A program made the position numbers and the translations under genes. From Hyphomicrobiales bacterium (GTDB taxonomy: Bacteria > Pseudomonadota > Alphaproteobacteria > Rhizobiales > Rhizobiaceae): a stretch of DNA of 64,000 bases. The stretch lies in the NCBI GenBank assembly GCA_900467685.1, contig UBQX01000010.1:245655-309654 (forward strand), in the 5' to 3' direction. The notes under the pieces are model-generated. The model saw only the letters and a list, made by a program, of their open reading frames with translations. It was not told where the DNA came from and did no database searches. Of the stretch, positions 46,848 through 55,088 are shown piece after piece (position 1 is the first letter of the stretch; the number at the start of each line of letters is the position of its first letter).

Positions 46848-47984
46848 TCATGAGTTTGGGTGCAGTACCATACCTTTTGATCGAAGCCATTCCCGCAGCG
46901 CCGTCTTGAAATTGAAGAGCGCATAATTCGAAGGGTAGTCGCGGAACGTCTTGGGCGGCTGTTCCATGATCTGCCTGAATTCGTCCTTGCTGATCAGGAG
47001 CTTCTTGGTAATGAAATCGGTGTCTTCCTCGGCTTCCCGTTCGTTCTGGACGTCCTTGGCGAGCGATTCCAGCGCCTGTTCGCGGGTCATCTGGCCGGAA
47101 AGGATCATGCTCGACAAATAGGGGCGCCGCTCGTCGTAGCCGAATTTCCGCGGGCGGTAGTAGAGCTGCTGCCATTTTGTGAAGCGGGATTCGAAATGCT
47201 TTCCGCCATAGTAACGGAAGCCCAGCTCCCGCTCGAGAAGGGCAATCGCCTCGTCCTTCACGTAGGGCATGTAGTTCAGCGGCCGGATCACCCGCATGCG
47301 TTTGACGTAGCGGTTCCAGAAATAGTACCGGAAGAAACTGACGCGCGGGAACGTCTTGAGCTTGACGGTTCCGAAACGGCGCTGAACGGCTTCAAGGTGC
47401 CGCAGGTCCATGGCGTTATACGCCCATTCCTCCGGCATGATCGATTCCGTTGCTATGTTTCCGCCGCTCAGCACGTAGCGGAGGCCGTAACTTTGCGCGT
47501 TGCTGTAAAGGGACGCAAAGAAGGCGTGGTCCTGCGGCACATCCTGATTTGCGAGCCCCGCACGAAGAAACGATCGCTGCAGGTCCCGCATCTCTTCCCA
47601 GTCAACGACATAGGTATGGAGATCGATATCCAGTTTGCGGACGATGTTTTCGATGTTGCGCGTTGCAAGTTCTGAATTCCAGCCGCCATCGACGTGAACG
47701 GCCAGCAGGCGCAATCCCAGTTCCTTGCGGGCGACATAGGCGAGGTAGGAACTGTCGACGCCGCCGCTGAGGCCGATGGCGCAATCGTAGTCCTTGCCTT
47801 GCCCTTCCTTCTTGATTTTGCTGACGATGGAATCCAGCATAACCCGCCCCTCCGGCCCCGGGTGCCAGTTCAGGCGGACGTGGTTTTCAAAGTTCTGGCA
47901 ATGACTGCAGACACCTTCCGCATCGAAGGAAATGTCAGGATCGCTCGTATCCATGATGCAGCGGGTACATATTCTGTAGGGCAT
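46848..47984 (-). CDS. N-acetyl sugar amidotransferase, WbpG-like (first copy)
   Basis: A 378-residue PP-loop amidotransferase with CTRCIMDTSDPDISFD and CSHC near the N-terminus and GLSGGVDSSYLAYVARKELG as ATP site. Length equals the second copy and the two align throughout, but the C-termini differ. Expected reaction: conversion of an acetamido to an acetamidino group on a sugar, using ammonia from the HisH/HisF-like pair. It is followed by its partners after 27 bases and preceded by the CDP-glycerol-type transferase gene. Confidence 0.9.
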   Translation of the reverse strand: MPYRICTRCIMDTSDPDISFDAEGVCSHCQNFENHVRLNWHPGPEGRVMLDSIVSKIKKEGQGKDYDCAIGLSGGVDSSYLAYVARKELGLRLLAVHVDGGWNSELATRNIENIVRKLDIDLHTYVVDWEEMRDLQRSFLRAGLANQDVPQDHAFFASLYSNAQSYGLRYVLSGGNIATESIMPEEWAYNAMDLRHLEAVQRRFGTVKLKTFPRVSFFRYYFWNRYVKRMRVIRPLNYMPYVKDEAIALLERELGFRYYGGKHFESRFTKWQQLYYRPRKFGYDERRPYLSSMILSGQMTREQALESLAKDVQNEREAEEDTDFITKKLLISKDEFRQIMEQPPKTFRDYPSNYALFNFKTALREWLRSKGMVLHPNS

Positions 47985-48014
47985 GGCTGGAAGTAATCCC
48001 GGGTGTTTTCTGTT

Positions 48015-49136
48015 TCAAGCCGTCTTTGCGAGCATGCTTGTCAATTCGGATGCGCAGGCTTCGGCAAAATGTCCGAAATTGGCCCACACGCGATCACGCT
48101 CTATTCGTATCCTGGTCGACCATTCCGACTGATCGGCACCGAGCCTCGACAGTCCCTCGAGGACGGCGCTCACATCCGGTTTGGCGATCGTGCCGATGCG
48201 TTCTCGTATCGAGAGTTCGAGCGGTGTCAACCCGAGCGCCTGCCAGCCCGGATTCAGCACCTTGGGAGAAACGTCCACATAAAGGACCGGGCGCTCACGC
48301 ATGAATGCAAATTCCATCGCAAATCCAGAATAGTCTGCAATCATGATGTCCGCAGTCCAAAGGGCACGACTTTCTTCGACCGAACTCTCGAGCGTAAATG
48401 CTTCGTGCCCACGCCACTTTTCTACAATCGGCGCCAATTGGGCATCGCCATAAATGAAAAAGGATGGATGCGGGCGTAGGGTTACCCTGTAGCCTTCTGC
48501 CAGAAGACGTGCAAGAAGCTCGTCCCCCATAGTCTCAAGAATATTGCCCTTGCCCCAGGAGGGGCCGATCAGGATATGGGGCCGGTTCCCGTCGGTTTTC
48601 GGGTTTTCGGTCCGCGTCTCCAGAAGCCGCTCGGCTTTCCCGTACCCGACAAGGATCGCACGTCTGTCAGTGCGTCCGGCGAGCCGGTTCATCGCCCCGA
48701 TTTCCGCCACGTGATGTTCACCGCAGCAAAAGACGTCGGTGTAAGGATCAAATGTCCCGACGGGATAGACCATGTGCAGACTGACAAGCGAATGAGGGAC
48801 GGCGACGCGAAATTGGGCCCTTCTGGGCATGTGTTGCAAGCGCAGTCCGCTTGTCGCGGTCACGATCGCCCGCGTGCGCAACATCGGAAACAGTTGCACC
48901 GGCACATCGATATAATCCGATCCGTCGGGTGGAGATAACGCGGGACCGGCAAGCGAACAGGCGAGACCGCGCCTGCGCGTCTCTTCGTAGGCCGGTATGA
49001 CCCATTGAAGATCGACCTGGCTGCCCGCGGCAAAGATGACATCGTGGCCGCGACCGATCCGTTGCCGCAGCAGGCTGCCTGCCGCCGCGAAACCTTTTCC
49101 TGTTACAACGTATTTAAGCAGTTTGCCCGCCGACAT
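48015..49136 (-). CDS. CDP-glycerol glycerophosphotransferase-family protein
   Basis: A 373-residue protein of the TagF-like family that transfers a phospho-polyol from a CDP-activated donor. HILIGPSWGKGNILETMG and MIADYSGFAMEFAFMRERPVLYVD are the family's nucleotide-binding motifs. It has no membrane helix. Within this cluster it could add a glycerol-phosphate-like group or, more speculatively, a CDP-activated phosphoramidate to the repeat unit. It overlaps the flippase gene by 23 bases. Confidence 0.78.
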   Translation of the reverse strand: MSAGKLLKYVVTGKGFAAAGSLLRQRIGRGHDVIFAAGSQVDLQWVIPAYEETRRRGLACSLAGPALSPPDGSDYIDVPVQLFPMLRTRAIVTATSGLRLQHMPRRAQFRVAVPHSLVSLHMVYPVGTFDPYTDVFCCGEHHVAEIGAMNRLAGRTDRRAILVGYGKAERLLETRTENPKTDGNRPHILIGPSWGKGNILETMGDELLARLLAEGYRVTLRPHPSFFIYGDAQLAPIVEKWRGHEAFTLESSVEESRALWTADIMIADYSGFAMEFAFMRERPVLYVDVSPKVLNPGWQALGLTPLELSIRERIGTIAKPDVSAVLEGLSRLGADQSEWSTRIRIERDRVWANFGHFAEACASELTSMLAKTA

Positions 49137-50394
49137 CCGTTACTACCTTGTTTTCAATCAGGATCTGATTGATGTCCCGCAAGAGCGCCGCATATCGCAG
49201 GCAGCCCAGACCCGAGAACAGCGCGAAGCCGACCCAGGAGTTGTGCAACGCAATAGCAGCACCGAACGAAAATGCCGATATGAGAAAGTAATGGATCTGT
49301 GTCTTGAGCTCGTAAAATTGACGGTTGAAAGTGTTCAGCGAGACGGAAAGAGGCGTCAGATAAATCATGGTGCCAAAGAACGGCGCAAAAATCATCGAGA
49401 TCCAGCCTGCGGTCATCCATTGCGGGCCGAGGAAAAGCCGGAACCCGATAGGATAGGCGACAGCGATACCGACAGCTGCCGCCAATGCGGCATAAAGCAC
49501 CATGCGGCGCGCTCTCATGAACTGATCGAAGAGGGCGCTGTTCTTGCTTCGCGCGGCTTCCGTCAGCAGGCCGTAAAAGACCTGATAGAGCGTCCCTCCG
49601 ATCAGGCTCACGGGTCCGAACCCGAAACGCAGGACATAGGCATACTGCGCGGCCAGATCGGGACCGAACCATTTGTTGATGACAACCACCGGCACATTGT
49701 AGGCAATCAGGTTCAGCACATTTGACGGCATCAGGAAAAGCGGCGCGCTGGACGCGTCCCGCAGCGTCCTGACCATGGTTCGCCAGGGATCCCGCGTGGC
49801 GAGTGCCTTCAGCGGCAGGCTGAACGCCGCATAAAAAAGTCCGAGCACAAATACCAGGTGGGATTGCCAGGCGATCATGTTCGCCATCGTCCCCTTTGCA
49901 ACGATGAAGGTTGCCAGAATTCCGCTCATCAGGAGGGCAGGCAGGAGCCTTGCCAGGGCGACGCGCCCGAACAGGTTGAGGCGTACATTGTACATCTCGC
50001 CGAGCCTCTGGATGGCGGCACCGGCGATCCACGGTGCCACGGCAGCCCAATGTTCATACCCGGCGAGATAGGCCACGGCGGAAAAGAGAAGGGCGGTTGC
50101 GATCGGAAGCACCGCCACTGACTTCAGGAAAGGCCGTATGTCCTCCTCCGGCACGGCCGGAACCAGCATTTCGTAGCCCAGCATGGCCGCCGAGGTGAGC
50201 GTGCCCACCACTGCGAAGAAAACGCTGAAGATGCCGACGTCCGACAGCGGGTAGAATTTTGCGAGAACAACGAGGTTCACGAGCTGGATCGCCTGCCCGA
50301 GCATTGTTCCTGTCGTCAGGGTTCCCATGCGCCGCAGTAGCGTCGAGTTCCGGAAACGTCGGATCCATCCGTTCAGAAAAGACATGGCGGCCAT
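49114..50394 (-). CDS. Oligosaccharide flippase (Wzx-like), copy 2
   Basis: A 426-residue membrane protein with about 12 hydrophobic helices and the flippase-type N-terminus (TLTTGTMLGQAIQLVNLVVLAKFYP, followed by a DVGIFSVF stretch). It belongs to the same superfamily as the protein at 39776 but shows little direct similarity. A start three codons later (MSFLNG) is possible. Two flippases in one cluster suggest either two lipid-linked products or a composite locus. Confidence 0.83.
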   Translation of the reverse strand: MAAMSFLNGWIRRFRNSTLLRRMGTLTTGTMLGQAIQLVNLVVLAKFYPLSDVGIFSVFFAVVGTLTSAAMLGYEMLVPAVPEEDIRPFLKSVAVLPIATALLFSAVAYLAGYEHWAAVAPWIAGAAIQRLGEMYNVRLNLFGRVALARLLPALLMSGILATFIVAKGTMANMIAWQSHLVFVLGLFYAAFSLPLKALATRDPWRTMVRTLRDASSAPLFLMPSNVLNLIAYNVPVVVINKWFGPDLAAQYAYVLRFGFGPVSLIGGTLYQVFYGLLTEAARSKNSALFDQFMRARRMVLYAALAAAVGIAVAYPIGFRLFLGPQWMTAGWISMIFAPFFGTMIYLTPLSVSLNTFNRQFYELKTQIHYFLISAFSFGAAIALHNSWVGFALFSGLGCLRYAALLRDINQILIENKVVTDVGGQTA

Positions 50395-50409
50395 CGATGC
50401 GTCCGGACG

Positions 50410-51237
50410 TTAGATGCACAGCCGGGACAGGACGCGGTCGCGTATCGCCCGATGCATGGTGAAGTAATGGCCGCCTTCGTGGGGCTGTGAGGCCGCTGGA
50501 AGGTTCGCCAGGTCCCCGTCGCCTGCCACACCCCGCAGCACGTCGACCAGCAGTGCAGCCCTCAGATGCGGGTCGTAGCAGTAGATCAAAGCATTGTAGA
50601 GGACGTCCGGATCCACAGCCAATCCGGACCAGCGCGGCATGGGATATTCCGCTGTTGCAATCAACCTCCCGGTATCGATGCCCGCATCCATGTAGAAGCA
50701 GCTCGCACCCGGCTTCTGCCGCGCAACGATCGACCACAGAAGCCCGTCTGACCCTTTGACATGAGGCACGACGCCCGGATGGATATGAAGAATACGGAAG
50801 CCTTCTTCGAAGATGGCGGCCGGAACGCGCCCCCCAGAACAGTAGAGGAAAGCCTCTGCCTTGCTGACGCGCATCGCATCGCGCAAACGCGGGTCGGCGT
50901 AATCCCGGATTGTCAGAGGGATCACTCGCGGGCTGAATTCCTCGAACCGCGGCTCACGGCCGGGGCGCAATTTGACGGCGCGATCCTCTTGCAGTCTCTC
51001 GACGAGTTCCGGCTTGATGCGTGCCGACCGGTTGCGCCAGTGGCGAAGCAGCGTCGCTGCAAGGCGTGTTCCGAGGAGCCGTTCCAGTTTGGCGCCACGG
51101 GCACCTTCGCCCACATAGTCGACCGCCAGAATCACGGAGGGCTGCAGGCCTTCCTGCCGCAGAGCCAGAAGATAGGCTTCTGTGACCGGGCAGCCGCCCC
51201 TGAATGCGAGAATGCCGAGTGGAATGGTCTTCATCAC
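50410..51237 (-). CDS. Formyltransferase-like protein (sugar N-formyltransferase family)
   Basis: A 275-residue protein with the folate-dependent formyltransferase core: FRILHIHPGVVPHVKGSDG, then FYMDAGIDTGRLIAT. In methionyl-tRNA formyltransferase the triad is Asn-His-Asp; here the Asn position (two residues before the conserved His) is itself His, while His and Asp remain. It may formylate an amino sugar of the repeat unit or do a related reaction. It is coupled by ATGA to the unknown gene at 51234. Confidence 0.75.
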   Translation of the reverse strand: MMKTIPLGILAFRGGCPVTEAYLLALRQEGLQPSVILAVDYVGEGARGAKLERLLGTRLAATLLRHWRNRSARIKPELVERLQEDRAVKLRPGREPRFEEFSPRVIPLTIRDYADPRLRDAMRVSKAEAFLYCSGGRVPAAIFEEGFRILHIHPGVVPHVKGSDGLLWSIVARQKPGASCFYMDAGIDTGRLIATAEYPMPRWSGLAVDPDVLYNALIYCYDPHLRAALLVDVLRGVAGDGDLANLPAASQPHEGGHYFTMHRAIRDRVLSRLCI

Positions 51238-51722
51238 GGCGCCCGCCCGAGCGGCAGGAGCAGGTCCAGCGTTTCCCGCGTCAGCGAACTCAAACGTTGC
51301 GACACCTGAACCCCGGCGGGCTCACGCAGACCGTCGATAAGCTTCAGGGCCGCGTTGAGAAAACGTGCATCTCGTCGGCGAAGCGCCGCAAGCAGCATGA
51401 CCGCGCACAACTGATTAATTCCGTCAGGCGAAAGCGGCTGGTTTGAGGTCGGGCGGGAAATATCCTGCTCGTAAGCCCTGTAGACTTTCCGTGCGACCTC
51501 GATCTTCCGGCGCAGCCGGTCAAGTTGGGCGTCACTGAGCCGAGCCGCTGCAGTGTCTGCACCGAATGCGAGAAGGCGTTCGAGGTCGAACGGCGAACCA
51601 TCTTCCGCAAGCCCGACCGATTCCCGGTCCGGTCGTGCGAGAGACCGGCTTTCAGCAGTCACCCGCTCGCACAGTGCGTCGATTTCGTTCACGAGTTCGG
51701 CCCGGCCCGCAGTGTTGGTCAT
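51234..51722 (-). CDS. Unknown 162-residue helical protein
   Basis: A 162-residue, apparently all-helical cytosolic protein with no motif I recognise. It contains long amphipathic stretches (ARLSDAQLDRLRRKIEVARKV and LNAALKLIDGLRE). It overlaps the methyltransferase stop and the formyltransferase start by four bases each, so it is tightly coupled to both and probably works with one of them. Confidence 0.6.
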   Translation of the reverse strand: MTNTAGRAELVNEIDALCERVTAESRSLARPDRESVGLAEDGSPFDLERLLAFGADTAAARLSDAQLDRLRRKIEVARKVYRAYEQDISRPTSNQPLSPDGINQLCAVMLLAALRRRDARFLNAALKLIDGLREPAGVQVSQRLSSLTRETLDLLLPLGRAP

Positions 51723-52678
51723 TCCTTCACGTATACCATGGCGATGCGTCGCTGCACCGCATTGTCCTCGTCCACGTCGTTGAAATACGGGGAGGCCTCA
51801 TAATACTTGCGCGCAAAGGGTCGCAACGACCAGTGAAGGCTCGACGGCCCGCGGTCCCAGTAGAAATACCCCTCGTCGAAGCGTGCGCGCAGCGGCATTG
51901 CGGCGTCCGAAGCCGCAGTGTTCAGCGCACTTTCCGTATACTGGCGAAGATAGGTGTAGTCGTCGAACATCCACCGCAGCATCACGGTACGGGAGGCGGG
52001 GCTGAAGGAGATGTAGAGCAATCCACCCTTCTTCAGAAGGGGTGACAGCTTTCGCATCAGGCCCGCGAGGTCGGTGCAAAAGCCGATGGCAAACCGGATG
52101 AAGATGAAGTCGTAGAGTTCTCCGTCACCATGGGTCTCGACCTTGGCCGCAATATCGTCCGCGTTGAAATCGTAAGTGAAGGTCTTGAGCTTCAGGTGAT
52201 CTGTCATCGCGCGTGCCACGTCATCGGCAAATGCGGAGACGATTACATCGGCGCCGGCCTGCGCGAGGTCATAGGCGAAGTATCCGGGCTCGCCGCTGAT
52301 TTCCAGAACGCGCTTGCCCTTCCAGTTGTCCAGCAGACCTTCTCTCTGCAGCTCCGCTGTCACCATGTCCGACTGGCCCGCCCAGGGGCCACGGTCCGGA
52401 GATGTCAGTTGGTCCGAGTAATAGCGATAGAAATCGACGCCCTGTTCCTTGCGAGCCAGCGACTTGAGAAAACCGTTGACCTTCGGCACCGCCCCGAGAA
52501 CACCGAGAAGAGCCCCGGCCACGCCCTCGTGAGGATATCGGTTCTTCTGACTGCGCGACGAGCAGCCGCAGGCCGCGCAATCATACCAGGTCGACTTGTA
52601 GGTATCGACGACCCGAACGGAGCCGACCTGACCGCAGATGGCGCATGCGGTTTCCGGTGAGGGGCGAGGGTTCGTCAT
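51719..52678 (-). CDS. SAM methyltransferase with N-terminal zinc ribbon
   Basis: A 319-residue methyltransferase. A Cys4 ribbon (CAICG and CAACGCSSR) precedes a SAM-binding domain with RVLEISGEPGYFAYDLAQAGA and SPLLKKGGLLYISFSP. This layout is common in sugar C- or O-methyltransferases of glycan loci. The start at MTNPRPSPETAC sits before the ribbon and overlaps the cytidylyltransferase stop by four bases, so it may methylate the phosphoramidate or a sugar of the repeat unit. Confidence 0.82.
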   Translation of the reverse strand: MTNPRPSPETACAICGQVGSVRVVDTYKSTWYDCAACGCSSRSQKNRYPHEGVAGALLGVLGAVPKVNGFLKSLARKEQGVDFYRYYSDQLTSPDRGPWAGQSDMVTAELQREGLLDNWKGKRVLEISGEPGYFAYDLAQAGADVIVSAFADDVARAMTDHLKLKTFTYDFNADDIAAKVETHGDGELYDFIFIRFAIGFCTDLAGLMRKLSPLLKKGGLLYISFSPASRTVMLRWMFDDYTYLRQYTESALNTAASDAAMPLRARFDEGYFYWDRGPSSLHWSLRPFARKYYEASPYFNDVDEDNAVQRRIAMVYVKE

Positions 52679-53463
52679 GCCTGGGTTTCCTGCAGATTGT
52701 AGAACGTGGCAAGCGAGCCGTCCGCTGCCATGCGATGATAGAGTTCCAGATCGGTGACGCTGTCCACTTCCAGCCAGCCATTGTCCGTCGGTGCTACGCG
52801 CACATCCCAACCCTGGTCGATCTGATACTGGATGAAGCTCGTCATGTACATGTTATCGAAATCCTTGCCGTCATAGACAGCCGAGCGGTTCATCGCGTGA
52901 TAAAGCTCTTTCAGCGCGCGCACCTGATCCGCGCGAACCTTGATCAGGCCGATATACTGGCCCTCGATGTCGGCATAGGTTTTGGGCTTCTTGCCCAGTT
53001 CCAGCAGACGCCCGTCCGGCCCAAGCTTCAGGGTCTCTGCGTCGGTCAACGGATCCTCCAGACGCAGCTCCCAGTAGCGTCGCCATTGCCGGTCGATGAC
53101 CACGGTTACAGGAGCGTCCACGGTCAGCAGTGCCGCCAGAACGCGCGCTTCATAGACGATATCGCCATAGCAGATCAACAGGTCCTGCGTCTCATCCATG
53201 AGATGTTCGGCCGAGAAGAGGGTGGCGACCATGTTTGTGGCGGCGAAGCGCGGGTTGACGCAGGTCGCAAAACCGGCGGCAGCAATCTGGTCTGCGCGAT
53301 AGCCGCTGACGACCGTGATGTCGTTGACGCCTCCCGCCCGAAGGGTCGAAGCCTGACGCGCGATAAGCGGTCGACCGGCAAGTTCGACCATGCATTTCGG
53401 CCTGTCGTCCGTCAGCGGACGCAGCCGCGTGCCCTGGCCAGCTGCGAGGATCAAAGCTTTCAA
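52675..53463 (-). CDS. Nucleotidyltransferase, probable CTP:phosphoglutamine cytidylyltransferase (Cj1416-like)
   Basis: A 262-residue nucleotidyltransferase with an intact N-terminal loop LAAGQGTRLRPLTDDRPKCM and the metal-binding ICYGDIVYE. It belongs to the phosphocholine cytidylyltransferase-like group that includes Campylobacter jejuni Cj1416, which attaches CMP to N-phosphoryl-glutamine. Its neighbours are a Cj1417-like hydrolase, a Cj1418-like glutamine kinase and methyltransferases. That context, rather than sequence alone, supports the specific call. Paralogous to the N-terminal domain of the protein at 55089. Confidence 0.8.
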   Translation of the reverse strand: MKALILAAGQGTRLRPLTDDRPKCMVELAGRPLIARQASTLRAGGVNDITVVSGYRADQIAAAGFATCVNPRFAATNMVATLFSAEHLMDETQDLLICYGDIVYEARVLAALLTVDAPVTVVIDRQWRRYWELRLEDPLTDAETLKLGPDGRLLELGKKPKTYADIEGQYIGLIKVRADQVRALKELYHAMNRSAVYDGKDFDNMYMTSFIQYQIDQGWDVRVAPTDNGWLEVDSVTDLELYHRMAADGSLATFYNLQETQA

Positions 53464-53586
53464 TTTAGGGTCTCCTGTTCCGGCGACCGATCATGCCGGC
53501 ATCGACGGGATCGGGTCGGGACTGGCTGAGTGAATGGGAAAACAGGATCGCCGGCGTCCCAACCTCAACCGGCAACCGCAATTCGA

Positions 53587-54420
53587 TTATGACGACGGCG
53601 CAATCTGCCGCATCAGATAGAGTTCGCGCGTGCCGCGCGCCATGGTCCGGCAGCCGTCCCAGCTGAAATGCCCGCGCATCTCCTCAAGCGCCTGATAGAA
53701 TTCCGGGTTACCAACATCTGCCGAATGCGATTCAAAAATCAGCAGGCCACCCGGTTCCATCATGGCATGGATGCGCAGAAAATGGTCCTGCAGGCGTACG
53801 CGGTAGTTCTTGTCGTCGGTCCAGTGGGTGGCAAAGGACAGCACGACCGAATAGGGTCGCTCCGTCTTGTAGTCCAGGAACGATTGCGCGATCAGCTTCA
53901 CGCGGTCGCTCATCTGTAGGTAGTCGGCGCAATGCTGGCCGACGCGGATCATGTAGGGATTGATGTCGATGCCGTCTGCACTGCAGCCGGTGCGGAAAGC
54001 GGCATAGATGGCCATGAAGCCGCAGTTGCATCCGATGTCCAGAACATGGTCGCTTTTCCTGATCAGGTTCGCCAGATCGTAGGCATCGAAGCGTTCCTCC
54101 GTGCCACGCTCGCCGAACACCTGCAGAATCCCGAGCGACTGGTAGGGATAGCCATGGAAGTAGGAATAGCTGTCATATTCGCGTCGCTGAAGATCAAGTT
54201 CGTGCCTGATCTTCTTGTGCAGCTCGGGCAACCCGATGATGAAACGATCGGATGTCGTGTCGATCGTGTGCATTTCTGTCAGCCGGACGAGCTTTCTCGC
54301 AGACACGATCATGGCGATGCCGGCGCGATGCAGGAGAGAAGCCGCTGCCACCATGGAATGCCGGATGAACTGTTTGATCTTGGAGAGGGTGCGACGAGCA
54401 CCCGAAATCTGTTGGGTCAT
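53587..54420 (-). CDS. SAM-dependent methyltransferase of the phosphoramidate set
   Basis: A 277-residue methyltransferase with motif I HVLDIGCNCGFMAIYAAFRTG and MMEPGGLLIFESHSAD. The N-terminal 70 residues are basic and partly amphipathic. In C. jejuni the phosphoramidate locus has two methyltransferases (Cj1419, Cj1420); this gene lies between the hydrolase and cytidylyltransferase homologues, so phosphoramidate O-methylation is plausible. It overlaps the hydrolase stop by four bases. A 123-base gap without genes follows. Confidence 0.8.
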   Translation of the reverse strand: MTQQISGARRTLSKIKQFIRHSMVAAASLLHRAGIAMIVSARKLVRLTEMHTIDTTSDRFIIGLPELHKKIRHELDLQRREYDSYSYFHGYPYQSLGILQVFGERGTEERFDAYDLANLIRKSDHVLDIGCNCGFMAIYAAFRTGCSADGIDINPYMIRVGQHCADYLQMSDRVKLIAQSFLDYKTERPYSVVLSFATHWTDDKNYRVRLQDHFLRIHAMMEPGGLLIFESHSADVGNPEFYQALEEMRGHFSWDGCRTMARGTRELYLMRQIAPSS

Positions 54421-55085
54421 TCCGGTCTTTCCGTGTTGTTTGAAGCGGGGGGCAGTCGGAGCGCCCTGGCAAGAAATGCCATGGCCGTGTCCGGCAGATC
54501 AAGCTCGCGCTCGGGATGCCACACGATGCCGGTCACGGCACTGTCAGTCGTATAAAAGGCTTCGATCGAGCCGTCATCGGCCCGCGCCGCGGCTTCCAGT
54601 CCGGCCGCCAGCCCATCTTGCGGAATGGCCCAGCCGTGATAGCTGTTCACATCGCCGGGACGATCCCATCCGTGGGGCAGGCCGTCTCGCCATGTGAGTG
54701 CGTGACGAAGGGCGATATGCTTTTCAATCCGCTCCAGCCTGCCGCCGGCCAGAACATTGATCATTTGCGCACCCCGGCAGACCCCGAGCACGGGAAGACC
54801 CTTCTCGCGGAAATAACGGAAGGCCTCGGCTTCGAAGAGATCGCGCTCCGGTGCCGGGTCCGACGCATCCGGCAGGGCCGTCAGGTCGTTGCCGCCGGTC
54901 ATGACCAGAGCGTCCAGACCGAGAGCATCAAGATAGCGCCGGGGATCGTGCACGGCATTGGCGAGCGGCACGGGACAGGCGCCCAGCCGCTCGATGAGCT
55001 GCGCCCACCGCTGGTCAAGCATGTCGCGGCGTTCTGAAATTCCCGAGATCGTGTGCGCGCGCTGGGTGAGGCCGATACGTTTCAT
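54417..55085 (-). CDS. Class I amidotransferase-fold hydrolase, probable gamma-glutamyl-CDP-amidate hydrolase (Cj1417-like)
   Basis: A 222-residue protein of the gamma-glutamyl-GABA hydrolase family: nucleophile Cys in VLGVCRGAQMINVLAGG and catalytic His-Glu in GIVWHPERE. The opening KRIGLTQRAH and the WAQLIERLGACPVPLAN region resemble Cj1417, which cleaves gamma-glutamyl-CDP-amidate to release CDP-amidate and glutamate. It follows the glutamine-kinase-like gene by three bases and precedes a methyltransferase, matching the C. jejuni gene set. Confidence 0.83.
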   Translation of the reverse strand: MKRIGLTQRAHTISGISERRDMLDQRWAQLIERLGACPVPLANAVHDPRRYLDALGLDALVMTGGNDLTALPDASDPAPERDLFEAEAFRYFREKGLPVLGVCRGAQMINVLAGGRLERIEKHIALRHALTWRDGLPHGWDRPGDVNSYHGWAIPQDGLAAGLEAAARADDGSIEAFYTTDSAVTGIVWHPERELDLPDTAMAFLARALRLPPASNNTERPE

Positions 55086-55088
55086 GGC

